Positions 1 through 7,934 of a stretch of DNA of 64,000 nucleotides are shown one piece after another. Each line of letters begins with the position of its first letter. Position 1 is the first letter of the stretch. The stretch covers positions 1,689,501 to 1,753,500 of the forward strand of contig NZ_CP118166.1 of NCBI RefSeq assembly GCF_028748065.1, in the 5' to 3' direction. This DNA is from Hyphococcus flavus (GTDB taxonomy: Bacteria; Pseudomonadota; Alphaproteobacteria; Caulobacterales; Parvularculaceae). A model generated the notes under the pieces. The model searched no databases. It saw nothing but the letters and a program-made list of their open reading frames with translations, and was not told the origin of the DNA. The position numbers and the translations under genes were made by a program.

Positions 1-1
1 T

Positions 2-496
2 ACAACTGTGCTGCGCGACGATGCAATCACTGTAAAAGAATGCCTCGCCATGAAGCCTGACGGCGTGATTATTTCTCCTGGGCCAAAACGTCCAACTGAT
101 ACCCACTTGTCGCTTAAACTCCTGGAGGCGCTTAACCCGGAAACGCCATTGCTTGGCGTATGCCTGGGGCACCAATGCCTGATCGAGGCTTGTGGAGGTG
201 ATACATTGAGATCACGCTATCCATTGCATGGTGAAGCCAGTGAGATCCGTCATGATGGCGCCGGCATTTTCAAAGGCCTTCCATCACCGATGCTGGCTGG
301 GAGGTATCATTCATTAATCGGCGTTCCGCACACTCAGAGTCCCTTGGTGGCGACCGCTTCTAGTAGTGACGGAGAATTGATGGCGGTTGCGCACCCAGAA
401 CGGCCATGGTTTGGAGTTCAGTTTCATCCCGAGTCTTTACTCACGCCTGAAGGAAAGGCGTTAATATCGAACTTTCTAGATTTCTGTAAGAATTGA
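2..496 (+). CDS. pabA: Glutamine amidotransferase (PabA/TrpG type), 5' end cut by window edge
   Basis: Class I glutamine amidotransferase subunit that releases ammonia from glutamine for an anthranilate or aminodeoxychorismate synthase partner. The reading frame is open to the left edge, so the N-terminus is missing; the visible part is about 164 residues against roughly 190 for the family. The nucleophile motif GVCLGHQ lies near residue 52 of the visible part, and the catalytic His-Glu motif VQFHPES lies near the C-terminus. Its stop codon lies just before a PabC-like gene, which favours the folate (PabA) role over tryptophan synthesis. The chorismate-binding partner (pabB) is presumably upstream of the window. 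PabA and TrpG cannot be told apart by these motifs alone. Confidence 0.88.
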   Translation, partial: TTVLRDDAITVKECLAMKPDGVIISPGPKRPTDTHLSLKLLEALNPETPLLGVCLGHQCLIEACGGDTLRSRYPLHGEASEIRHDGAGIFKGLPSPMLAGRYHSLIGVPHTQSPLVATASSSDGELMAVAHPERPWFGVQFHPESLLTPEGKALISNFLDFCKN

Positions 497-504
497 GTTT
501 GCTC

Positions 505-1353
505 ATGGCGTATTGGCTAAATGGTGCGGTTCACCGAGATCAGGAAAAATTTCATATCGCAGATAGAGGTTTCTTGCTCGGCGATGGTCTTTTTGAAACT
601 CTGCGCGTGATCAAGGGCAAACCCATTTTTTTGAAACAACATCTTGAGCGGCTGCGAGCGAGCGCGCTGGCGTTAAAGCTGTCTGTTCCCTACGACGATA
701 TTGAAATTTTAAGCGCTATTGCCTCATTGGTTTCTTACAATAATTTTGACGACAAGGAAGCATCGATAAGAATTACGCTTACTCGCGGTGTAGGAAGGCG
801 GGGGCTTGCGCTCCCGGTCACCCCGGCGCCATTACTGCTGATTACTTGTAGTGAACTTAAGCCACAGAATAGCGCCTACGCTCGTTTGATGGTTAGCCGC
901 TATCGTAGATCCGAGCACAGCGTTACGTCTCATCATAAAACATTAAACTATCTCGACAACGTCATGGCGAAAGCTGAAGCTGCAGAGAAAAATGCTGATG
1001 AAGCGATCATGCTCAACAGCGAAGGCAGAATTGCTTGCGCAGCAGCCGCCAACATCTTTTCTATTAGCAATGAAGGAACTTTGCTGACGCCAGCCTTAGG
1101 AGAAGGCGCTCTGAGGGGCGTCACGAGAGCAGTTCTGCTTCGTTGCACGCGTCAGTTGGGAATTGACGTGATTGAGACAAAACTCTCGGTTTCCGATCTG
1201 AACGGATGCGACATATTTTTGACGAATAGCCTCATAGGGATACTCCCAGGAAGGCTTGACGCATCACCTGAAAAAACAATTCGGCAAGACGTTATGAGTG
1301 GTCTCAAATCGTGTTATGAGGCCGAGGTGAATCGAGAATTATGTGGCGAGTAG
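505..1353 (+). CDS. pabC: PLP-dependent class IV aminotransferase / aminodeoxychorismate lyase
   Basis: Fold-type IV PLP enzyme of about 282 residues. In the PabC role it splits 4-amino-4-deoxychorismate into p-aminobenzoate and pyruvate. The motif RGFLLGDGLFETLR near the N-terminus and the lysine in HHKTLNYLDNVMAKAEA, the expected PLP Schiff-base residue, are visible; EAIMLNSEGRIA follows. The ATG at 505 is chosen. A TTG at 493 overlapping the pabA stop is in frame and would add four residues. The 3' end overlaps the next gene by 11 bp, so all three genes are probably translated together. Branched-chain or D-amino-acid aminotransferase activity cannot be excluded from motifs, but the PabA neighbour supports ADC lyase. 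Confidence 0.82.
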   Translation: MAYWLNGAVHRDQEKFHIADRGFLLGDGLFETLRVIKGKPIFLKQHLERLRASALALKLSVPYDDIEILSAIASLVSYNNFDDKEASIRITLTRGVGRRGLALPVTPAPLLLITCSELKPQNSAYARLMVSRYRRSEHSVTSHHKTLNYLDNVMAKAEAAEKNADEAIMLNSEGRIACAAAANIFSISNEGTLLTPALGEGALRGVTRAVLLRCTRQLGIDVIETKLSVSDLNGCDIFLTNSLIGILPGRLDASPEKTIRQDVMSGLKSCYEAEVNRELCGE

Positions 1354-2521
1354 GGCTTTGAAGTCATTTTCTCTTTCCCAAGATCAGATTTCCCGGATCG
1401 TAGGTGCGGCCGTCGCTGATGAGCTTTCAAGACGATTTAATAGGCATATCGATTTTTTGACGGCAGCTTCCTGGAATGGTGCTGTTTTGCTTGGGCAGGG
1501 AGGGGCATCACTCTCGCCAGACGAAAAAAAGTATTGCGGACAACGCGTCGCGCAGTTTTTTGGATTAAATGACGAATACCTGAATCACCCTGACGCAATC
1601 CGCCTTGATGATTGGTCTGCGTTGATTAAACAAGGGGTTGTCGAGCGGTTGGAACGGTTTTCGTTTAAGCCGGCAGCTCGGAATGCAGAAGACAGCGCAT
1701 TCATTCATAATGCAGATGAGATCTTTCAGGATGCAGCGGCCGCTGCGAACATTCTTTACGGTCGCCGGCGATTGTTATCATTTGTTGCGCCGCACAGTCT
1801 GCTTGGACTTGAACTTTCAATTTTAACGCCGAACTTGTTGGGCATTGAGACGATTGATGCGCGCGGCATGACGCCGGAATCGTTATCGAAAAACCTTTTG
1901 TTCGGGGATGTGCTCGTCGCTACGCCAACTCTTTGGCGTTACATGATGCAGGAACGATTAAAAGCGCCTGATAACACTTTGGCCGTCTCGTTTGGGGAGC
2001 CAATGACGCCCGATCTAGCTATTGAGATGCGTAACAGCGGGTTTGGCGTGCTGCGGGAGTTATATGGATCGACGGAAACAGGATTGATTGCATGGCGAGA
2101 TACACCCGGAGATGCATTTGTCCTCTTTGATCATTGGGGTAGGGACGGTGATGGCCTAAAGCGTACTCAACCGGATGGAACTTCGCGCGAAGTTCAGTCC
2201 ATGGATATTTTAACCTGGGTTGGCCCTAGCAGTTTCCGTTTGGCAGGCCGGCGCGATGGCGCCGTTCAGATCGGCGCCGTGAATGTATTTCCTGAAGCTG
2301 TGGCGCAGACTTTGGAGGAACACCACCACATAGAGAGTTGCCGCGTTCTGGTCGGGCGAAGAAGTGACGGGGCGAGCAGACTGATCGCACATATTGTACT
2401 TAAGAACAGCGCGCTGCCGAATGAAAAAACTGCTCGAGAGATTGACGCGTGGTGTAAGTCAAACTTGCGGCAGCAAGAGCGCCCGCAAATTTACAACTTT
2501 GAATCAACTCCTGCCGCCTAG
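1343..2521 (+). CDS. Reduced adenylate-forming (AMP-binding) enzyme, acyl/aryl-CoA ligase-like
   Basis: Recognisable member of the ANL superfamily (acyl-CoA synthetases, aryl-CoA ligases) but only 392 residues against 500-550 usually. The A5 motif LYGSTETG, a motif resembling A8 (GRRDGAVQIGAVNVFPEAV) and the short C-terminal lid domain are visible. The glycine/serine-rich ATP loop (A3, TSGTTGxPKG type) is not found in the N-terminal part, and the chain stops where the catalytic A10 lysine would be expected. A GTG start overlaps pabC by 11 bp. The tight coupling to PABA genes suggests it handles a chorismate-derived aryl acid, either as an active enzyme with altered loops or as a binding or scaffold protein. 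That role is inference; exact substrate unknown. Confidence 0.72.
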   Translation: MASRALKSFSLSQDQISRIVGAAVADELSRRFNRHIDFLTAASWNGAVLLGQGGASLSPDEKKYCGQRVAQFFGLNDEYLNHPDAIRLDDWSALIKQGVVERLERFSFKPAARNAEDSAFIHNADEIFQDAAAAANILYGRRRLLSFVAPHSLLGLELSILTPNLLGIETIDARGMTPESLSKNLLFGDVLVATPTLWRYMMQERLKAPDNTLAVSFGEPMTPDLAIEMRNSGFGVLRELYGSTETGLIAWRDTPGDAFVLFDHWGRDGDGLKRTQPDGTSREVQSMDILTWVGPSSFRLAGRRDGAVQIGAVNVFPEAVAQTLEEHHHIESCRVLVGRRSDGASRLIAHIVLKNSALPNEKTAREIDAWCKSNLRQQERPQIYNFESTPAA

Positions 2522-2554
2522 CTTGGAACCGAGGCGTACGGGTTTAGTTAAAGT

Positions 2555-3010
2555 CTAATTTTCTTTGTCGGCCTGCGCGAGCGACGTAGCCTGGCTAAAT
2601 TTATTTTGTACTTGCGCGGCTACACCTTGAAAGGTGGTGTTGTCGTCACCGACAGTCACTGTTGCTTCGCAATTCGTTGTGCAGTTGTATGTCGTGCGAG
2701 CTACGCCTCGGTGAACAGTGAGCATATCTGCGCTTGGTGTGCGAACGCGAATAATCAAGTTTTTAACGGCTTCGCCTTGCTCATTAAAAACATAGATATT
2801 GGTAAGGCCCGGCGCTTTGCCGAAAAGAAGCACATTCGTATTGTCCTGAACGGTTACATCAGCAATGGCTGGGTTGCCGACGACAATGCTTTGTGCGGGG
2901 TTATCTAGCTTGTACGGCCTGACCTGATCCATAGTAAGCCACAATTGTTCAGCGGCAGCTGTTTGGCTGAGGCTAACAAATGCAATGGCGGCGGCGAAAA
3001 TCCTGCGCAT
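2555..3010 (-). CDS. Secreted pilus-assembly N-domain protein (CpaC N-terminal-like)
   Basis: A 151-residue protein with a clear Sec signal peptide ending at about AAAEQ. A single domain follows that resembles the N-terminal region of RcpA/CpaC secretins: the pattern NPAQSIVVGNPAIADVTVQ, then LLFGKAPGLTNIYVFNEQG, is the same arrangement seen in the CpaC encoded at 5738-7195. It has no secretin pore domain. Two cysteines (NCTTNCE) in the C-terminal third may form a disulfide. An AGAGG-like ribosome site precedes the ATG. It is convergent with the PABA cluster and divergent from the Crp-like gene. Likely a periplasmic partner of the Tad secretin; this is inference from domain and location. Confidence 0.78.
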   Translation of the reverse strand: MRRIFAAAIAFVSLSQTAAAEQLWLTMDQVRPYKLDNPAQSIVVGNPAIADVTVQDNTNVLLFGKAPGLTNIYVFNEQGEAVKNLIIRVRTPSADMLTVHRGVARTTYNCTTNCEATVTVGDDNTTFQGVAAQVQNKFSQATSLAQADKEN

Positions 3011-3173
3011 GGGATTGTCCTCTAAATTAGGTTTCTTTTACCCTATTCGTCAGGTGTCAAAGAAAGCTTAAAGGATCGAGCTGTATTTCTATTAACAGCG
3101 AGAATTTGCAGGCGAAAATTTTACCTGGCCTTAAAGGCGCGCTGTTAATCACCTCTTACTGGTGGAGTGTGAG

Positions 3174-3905
3174 ATGTCTGCTGCTACTATAAATTCGACA
3201 AATCCTACAATTTCTGACGATAATATTGCCAATGCGCTAGGTGCGACAGCCCCGTTTGTGGGTTTGCCCGGACCGGTGCTTTCATTGCTGTCCGAAAAAA
3301 GCGAACGCAAGTCCTATGGCGCTGGTCAGACTGTCTTTTCGCTCGGTCAGTATGATGGCGGAGAATTCCTGATTGTACTCTCTGGCTCATTGCGTGTGTC
3401 CATCACTGATGGTGAGACCGGCGCGATGATCATCGAAGAAGTTAATGAACAAGAAATATTCGGCCTTGAGATTGCTATGGCTGAAATTGATCAGGCAATG
3501 TTTCAGCAAATCGCTGTAAATGCGGCGACGGAATGCGATATCGTCGTCATGGATGCTGCAGAGTTCAAGTCGTTAGCGGGCGGCCGCCCATCTTTGATGA
3601 GGAATATAGCAATATACCTTGCACAGAAATTAGCGGCTCACCGCCTAAATATTGAGACCACACAGGCCGCGCCAGAGCAACGTGTTTACGCTGCGTTGTT
3701 AAAGTGCGTTGCCCGCGATCCTGTCGACGGTCTCTGGCGGATCGAGAAAATGCCCAAGCACCGTGAGCTTGCCGATCAGGCTGGCGTTGATGAAGCCGCT
3801 GCCGCAGGCGCAGTTGCAGCGCTGATCCAAGAGGGTGTCGCGCACAGGGATTATCCTGGCCTCATTGTAAATGACATGTCGCGCCTCAATCAGCTGGCGA
3901 GTTAG
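3174..3905 (+). CDS. Crp/Fnr-family cyclic-nucleotide-binding-like regulator
   Basis: About 243 residues with a beta-roll sensor domain (roughly residues 30-150) and a C-terminal winged-helix region (MPKHRELADQAGVDE onward). The fold is recognisable from YGAGQTVFSLGQYDGGEFLIVLSG. The usual phosphate-binding cassette of cAMP binders (FGE...RxA) is altered: GLEIAM keeps the Glu, but the expected Arg-Ala pair is replaced around QQIAVNA, so cAMP may not be the ligand. The ATG at 3174 is preferred over a GTG at 3162 because GGTGGAG lies at the right distance. It sits directly upstream of the Flp pilin gene and may control the pilus operon or simply neighbour it. Confidence 0.8.
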   Translation: MSAATINSTNPTISDDNIANALGATAPFVGLPGPVLSLLSEKSERKSYGAGQTVFSLGQYDGGEFLIVLSGSLRVSITDGETGAMIIEEVNEQEIFGLEIAMAEIDQAMFQQIAVNAATECDIVVMDAAEFKSLAGGRPSLMRNIAIYLAQKLAAHRLNIETTQAAPEQRVYAALLKCVARDPVDGLWRIEKMPKHRELADQAGVDEAAAAGAVAALIQEGVAHRDYPGLIVNDMSRLNQLAS

Positions 3906-4053
3906 AGTTAATCCGTGTTAAGCATAATACGCATACAGATAAAAAATATATTCTGTTTATAGTTTTTTTACGACTGATGAGGAAGATGGTGCGACCTGAA
4001 GGGGAGATTCTTCTTCAGCGGTGCAAGTAAAGAGAGTAAGCAGGAGTCGACAA

Positions 4054-4224
4054 ATGAAAGCTCTTATCAAGCGTTTTAAAGCTGACGAAGACGGTGCTAC
4101 GGCTATCGAATATGGCCTTATCGCTGCGCTTATCGCAGTTGCTATTATCGCTGCAGTTCGCGCTGTTGGCGGTACGCTCAGCACGACGTTCGGCGACATC
4201 AATACCGAACTGAGCTCTGAATAA
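4054..4224 (+). CDS. pilA: Flp/Fap-type major pilin (PilA)
   Basis: Small type IVc prepilin of 56 residues, the main subunit of the Tad/Flp pilus. It has a short charged leader (MKALIKRFKADEDG), the Flp cleavage and assembly motif GATAIEYGLIAALIAV, one hydrophobic helix and a small polar tail. Cleavage is expected after the Gly preceding ATAIEY, by the CpaA peptidase encoded next. The ATG at 4054 is chosen over an upstream GTG (4021) because CAGGAG sits 7-8 bases before it and the longer form would add an untypical leader. A strong intrinsic terminator follows immediately, consistent with high, partly independent expression of the pilin. Confidence 0.95.
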   Translation: MKALIKRFKADEDGATAIEYGLIAALIAVAIIAAVRAVGGTLSTTFGDINTELSSE

Positions 4225-4269
4225 TTTCGTTTCACGGCGTTACTTTCGCCGCTGAAGCGTCAAGCTACG

Positions 4270-4298
4270 AAAAAGGAGACCAATCGGTCTCCTTTTTT
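4270..4298 (+). terminator. Rho-independent terminator after the pilin gene
   Basis: The stem AAAAGGAGACC pairs perfectly with GGTCTCCTTTT around a four-base loop (AATC) and ends in a T-run. It lies between the pilin stop and cpaA, so most transcripts would stop after the pilin and only read-through, or a separate promoter, would express the assembly genes. Confidence 0.9.
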
Positions 4299-4367
4299 GT
4301 TTATGTCTAACGGAACATTAAGAACGCGCTGTTTAGTTTCGATAAGAATTTGGCCGGAGCTGATAGC

Positions 4368-4874
4368 GTGATCGCGTATATTCTTTTGTCTGTATTTCCT
4401 GCGGCTCTTTTAATAGCAGCGGCGAACGACATATACGAATTCAAAATTCCGAATTGGCTCTCAATTATACTCGTCGCAGTATATCCGGCGGCCGGTCTGG
4501 CGGTCGGCGCCAGCGCAAGCGTATTGGTTGAGGGTGCGCTTCTTGGCGCAGCGGCGTTGACGGTCGGTTTCGCCTTGTTTGCCGGTAAGATCGTTGGCGG
4601 CGGCGATGCAAAGCTATTTGCAGCAGCGGCGCCGTGGTTAGGGCTCAGTAGTATCGGGATATTTCTCTTCAATACGGCTGTTGCAGGGATATTTCTTGCG
4701 ATCGCCATGGGCATGTTCAGGAAATTGCCGGTGCTGCCAGTTTATGCCCACGCGCCCTGGTTAATTCGTCTTCATCAGCGAAAAAAGGATCTTCCTTATG
4801 CGGTCGCTATTGCTGCTGGCGGACTCCTTAGTTTTTCACAAACGCCTTTCTTCCAATTGGTGATTGGCGGTTAA
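4368..4874 (+). CDS. cpaA: Prepilin peptidase (A24 family), CpaA/TadV
   Basis: Inner-membrane aspartic protease that trims Flp prepilins. It has about 168 residues, almost all hydrophobic, with five or six membrane segments. The two catalytic aspartates are visible: the first in AANDIYEFKIPN near the N-terminus, the second in the GGGDAKLFAAAAPWLG motif (GxGD class). The GTG at 4368 is chosen because GGAG lies nine bases upstream; an alternative TTG at 4350 would add six residues. First gene after the pilin terminator and probable head of the cpa/tad assembly operon. It is likely needed to process the two minor pilins encoded at 46.9-48.1 kb as well. Confidence 0.93.
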   Translation: MIAYILLSVFPAALLIAAANDIYEFKIPNWLSIILVAVYPAAGLAVGASASVLVEGALLGAAALTVGFALFAGKIVGGGDAKLFAAAAPWLGLSSIGIFLFNTAVAGIFLAIAMGMFRKLPVLPVYAHAPWLIRLHQRKKDLPYAVAIAAGGLLSFSQTPFFQLVIGG

Positions 4875-4965
4875 CAGGTTCGGTTAACAGAGTTTTGAGG
4901 AGTTTCGCTCACCATAAGGCCGAACAAGTTCTGTGTGGGCACGGTAATAGTCAGGCAGGGTCAAA

Positions 4966-5712
4966 ATGAATGTAAGTAGAATAGCGATATTGGGCGTGGC
5001 ATTGGTTGCTGGCGCTGCGGCGTTTTTCCTGATGCTTGGCAATGATACGGAAATTGCGCCTGTCCAAATTGTCGAACCAGTTCGCGAAGAAACTGTTCGC
5101 GTCCTCGTTTCAAGCAATAATATTCAACGAGGTCAGCGGTTGACCCTCGAGGATACAAGATGGATTGCGTGGCCGAAAAAAGCCGTGCAACCGAATTTTA
5201 TCACTGAAGAAACGACTGATGCTCGCGAAGAGCTGGAAAGCGCCGTTGCTCGATCTTTGATCGTCGCTGGTGAGCCAATTGTAAACGCAAAAATCGTCAA
5301 GGCGGGTTCGTCAGGCCTGATGGCGGCAATTTTAGCGCCAGGCATGCGTGCGGTTACATTGCGTGTTTCCCCAGAAACATCTTCGGGCGGGTTTATTCTT
5401 CCAGGTGACCGAGTTGATATTCTGTTTGCTGCTGGGCGTGACGGTCGCGAGGGCGGAGCCAGAACGATTTTTGAAAACGTTCGCGTGCTGGCAGTCAATA
5501 CAACGTATTCGGAAAATACTGAGAATTCCCACATTGATGGTTCCAATGTCACGTTAGAGCTGTCACCCAATGACGCGGAAGCGTTTACCTCTGCACGAGG
5601 TGCGGGATCCTTGAATCTAGTATTACGCAGCATCTTTAAACCTGAAAACGATATTCAGGCTACTGAGCGGCGTTCATCAAATGTGAGTGTGATTCGCTAT
5701 GGGCGCTCGTAA
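4966..5712 (+). CDS. cpaB: Flp pilus assembly protein CpaB (RcpC)
   Basis: Periplasmic, membrane-anchored pilus assembly protein of 248 residues. An N-terminal membrane anchor (about residues 5-25) is followed by an SAF domain (VRVLVSSNNIQRGQRLTLED...) and the RcpC/CpaB domain with MRAVTLRVSPETSSGGFILPGDRVDIL. In Tad systems it works with the CpaC secretin at the outer membrane or periplasm. A 91-bp gap separates it from cpaA; that gap contains a repeated GGTTAACAG element. Its end overlaps an ATG (5699) in the cpaC frame, but cpaC more probably starts downstream of the stop codon. Confidence 0.94.
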   Translation: MNVSRIAILGVALVAGAAAFFLMLGNDTEIAPVQIVEPVREETVRVLVSSNNIQRGQRLTLEDTRWIAWPKKAVQPNFITEETTDAREELESAVARSLIVAGEPIVNAKIVKAGSSGLMAAILAPGMRAVTLRVSPETSSGGFILPGDRVDILFAAGRDGREGGARTIFENVRVLAVNTTYSENTENSHIDGSNVTLELSPNDAEAFTSARGAGSLNLVLRSIFKPENDIQATERRSSNVSVIRYGRS

Positions 5713-5737
5713 GCAAAAGTTTGACCAGGGGGTTGTG

Positions 5738-7195
5738 ATGCCTATCCTATCTAAAGCCTTAAAATCCACAGGGATGTTGGTGGGCGCAATTGCTGGAACG
5801 ATATCTTTGTCGATTTCGGGTGATGCGATGGCGCAGCGCGGTGCTTACCCCGTCAGTATCGATATGGGTGGCGAGAGCGCTGTGTCGAAAAGTATAATTT
5901 TGCCCCTCAACAAGGCGGCGATCGTAGAATTGCCTAGAGGTGCAGCTGATGTGCTGGTCTCTCAGCCTTCAGTGGTTGATGCTGTCGTTCGCTCCCCGCG
6001 CCGTGTTTATTTATTGGGGCTGACTACTGGCCAGACGAACGCTTTTTTCTTCGACAACCAGGGTCGTCAGATACTCAATCTGGAAATTCAAGTTGAGCGT
6101 GATGTTGATGCGCTAAAGGAGCTATTCGGCCGCGTTATGCCCGATGCTCGCATCGAGGTTGAAGTTGTTAGTGACAACATAATCTTGCGTGGCACAGCGC
6201 AATCCGCCAGCGAAGCTGCCAATGCTACCGAACTGGCCGCGCGGTTCGTAGGAAATCCAGAAAACGTCATCAACATGGTGGCGATCCGCGACCCTGAGCA
6301 AGTGATGCTCAAGGTTCGTATCGTTGAAATGCAGCGCCAGCTATTAAAGCAGTTAGGCGTTTCCACGACAGGAACGGTACAGCTTTCTGATGCAGCTTTC
6401 AGCTTCGCGGCGGCTAATTCCATTGCCACGAATGGTGGTATTGGGTTGTCCGGCACAAAGGTGAATACAGGCGACCTTCAGCGTATTGACGCTTCACTGC
6501 AGGCATTCGAATCAAACGGACTGATAAGGGTGCTGGCTGAGCCAAATCTCACAGCTGTTTCCGGTGAGTCTGCACGGTTCCTGGCTGGCGGTGAGTTTCC
6601 TGTTCCGGTTGGTCAGGACGATGGCGTCATTTCTATCGAGTTTAAAGAGTTTGGCGTTGGGTTGGGCTTTACACCACTTGTTCTAAGCAAGGGCCGCATC
6701 AACGTCAAAATTTCGACGGAAGTGAGCGAAATTACAACTGAGAATGCGTTTTTCGTTCCAGGCGCCACTACGGTGGATGAAGATGGAAATCTGATCACGA
6801 CAGCAGGCCTCTCTATTCCGGGCCTTTCTGTCAGGCGCGCAAACACAGTAGTGGAACTACCCTCTGGTGGAAGTCTTGTAATGGCTGGGCTGCTACAAGA
6901 AGACATGCGTTCAACCATTGAGGGCGTTCCTGGCGTCAAGGACTTGCCGGTCCTGGGTCAATTATTCCGTAGCAGGAATTATACGAATAACGAAACAGAA
7001 CTCGTAATTATCGTAACCCCGTATCTCGTAAACCCAACACATGAATCCAATTTGCTTGATCCAACCAAAGGCTTCGTGCCTGCAAGTGATGCGGAAACAA
7101 TTCTGTTTGGAAAAATCGTCAACACCTACGGTCTTGCCGGCGCCGGCGTAAATGAAGCGTCACTGCAAGGGCCGATGGGTTTCATTCTTGATTGA
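5738..7195 (+). CDS. cpaC: Outer-membrane secretin CpaC (RcpA)
   Basis: Secretin forming the outer-membrane channel of the Tad pilus, about 485 residues. It has a signal peptide ending near DAMAQ, the pilus N-domain (LNKAAIVELPRGAADVLVSQPSVVDAVV), a BON/KH-like segment (FGRVMPDARIEVEVVSDNIILRG), then the secretin domain with VPVGQ, GVGLGFTPLVLS, the VELPSGGSLVMAGLL lip and LPVLGQLFRSRNY, NETELVIIVTPYLV at the end. The ATG at 5738 has AGGGGG upstream; an ATG at 5699 inside the cpaB end is possible but would bury the signal peptide. The separate gene at 2555-3010 carries only the N-domain of this protein. Confidence 0.96.
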   Translation: MPILSKALKSTGMLVGAIAGTISLSISGDAMAQRGAYPVSIDMGGESAVSKSIILPLNKAAIVELPRGAADVLVSQPSVVDAVVRSPRRVYLLGLTTGQTNAFFFDNQGRQILNLEIQVERDVDALKELFGRVMPDARIEVEVVSDNIILRGTAQSASEAANATELAARFVGNPENVINMVAIRDPEQVMLKVRIVEMQRQLLKQLGVSTTGTVQLSDAAFSFAAANSIATNGGIGLSGTKVNTGDLQRIDASLQAFESNGLIRVLAEPNLTAVSGESARFLAGGEFPVPVGQDDGVISIEFKEFGVGLGFTPLVLSKGRINVKISTEVSEITTENAFFVPGATTVDEDGNLITTAGLSIPGLSVRRANTVVELPSGGSLVMAGLLQEDMRSTIEGVPGVKDLPVLGQLFRSRNYTNNETELVIIVTPYLVNPTHESNLLDPTKGFVPASDAETILFGKIVNTYGLAGAGVNEASLQGPMGFILD

Positions 7196-7208
7196 TAGGA
7201 AAGACGTC

Positions 7209-7895
7209 ATGACTGCTAAAATCTTGAAAGTTACGCTTCTTTCCGCCGCATCGTTTTTGGCAGCGGGTTGCGCAGGCGGTATGTTCAATGGGCCGGAAGA
7301 CGCTATGACGATTGCCGAAGCGCATCCCATTGCTGTCGACGGACAAGTTGTAACGCTGACAATATCTGCTGACCCGACCACGACTGATCTGTCGAATCTG
7401 GATCGCGCACGACTTCGTTCTTTCGTTGATTCATACCTCAATAACGGCCACGGGCCATTAACAGTCACGGGCCCTTCAGGCGCTGGAAATGATGATGACG
7501 GGCACGAAGCATCTGCAGATATCCGAAAGGCGATGCACGATGCCGGCGTCCCGTGGTCGGCAATTCACGGTGCAACGTATCGTACTGGCGACGCTTCCAG
7601 TGACGACGTCATTATTTCTTTTACGCGATATGTGGCGACGCCAAGCCCGTGTGGCGTATGGCAGGGCATGCGTAGTCGCCAGTATAAGAACCTACGCACC
7701 CCGAATATGGGCTGTGCGACCATGAATAATTATGCGGCGATGATTGCAGATCCGCACGATCTCATCGCTCCCGCAGAAACGGATCCGCGCGATGGAGAAG
7801 CTGTCGTGCGCGCAATCGAACTTTACCGGAATGGGCAAGTGACTGCGTCAGAAGTTGACGGGGAAATTGATGCTCAAACATCTGGCCAGAACTAG
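7209..7895 (+). CDS. cpaD: Pilus assembly lipoprotein CpaD
   Basis: Outer-membrane-associated lipoprotein of 228 residues that supports secretin function in Caulobacter-type Flp pili. A lipoprotein signal with lipobox LAAGC (Cys near residue 21) is followed by the CpaD domain. Typical C-terminal features are CGVWQGMRSRQYKNLRTPNMGCATMNNYAAMIADP and DLIAPAETDPRDGE; the paired cysteines in that stretch may bond in the periplasm. The ATG at 7209 follows GGAAAG; the longer frame from 7152 overlaps cpaC and has no signal peptide logic. It is in the expected place between cpaC and cpaE. Confidence 0.93.
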   Translation: MTAKILKVTLLSAASFLAAGCAGGMFNGPEDAMTIAEAHPIAVDGQVVTLTISADPTTTDLSNLDRARLRSFVDSYLNNGHGPLTVTGPSGAGNDDDGHEASADIRKAMHDAGVPWSAIHGATYRTGDASSDDVIISFTRYVATPSPCGVWQGMRSRQYKNLRTPNMGCATMNNYAAMIADPHDLIAPAETDPRDGEAVVRAIELYRNGQVTASEVDGEIDAQTSGQN

Positions 7896-7934
7896 TTAGG
7901 AAAGCTCTAGCGGGAATGCTCGAGGGAGAAAACA

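Noticed and set aside
3908-3921. TTAA-N6-TTAA upstream of the pilin as a CtrA site
   Set aside because: CtrA sites have seven bases between the half-sites; here there are six, and TTAA is common by chance.
4869-4890. Direct repeat GGTTAACAG twice, 13 bases apart, between cpaA and cpaB
   Set aside because: Only two short copies; spacing fits no known regulator and one copy overlaps the cpaA stop region.
5699-5737. Upstream ATG start for cpaC
   Set aside because: The longer form overlaps cpaB and puts basic residues ahead of the signal peptide; the ATG at 5738 has a good ribosome site.
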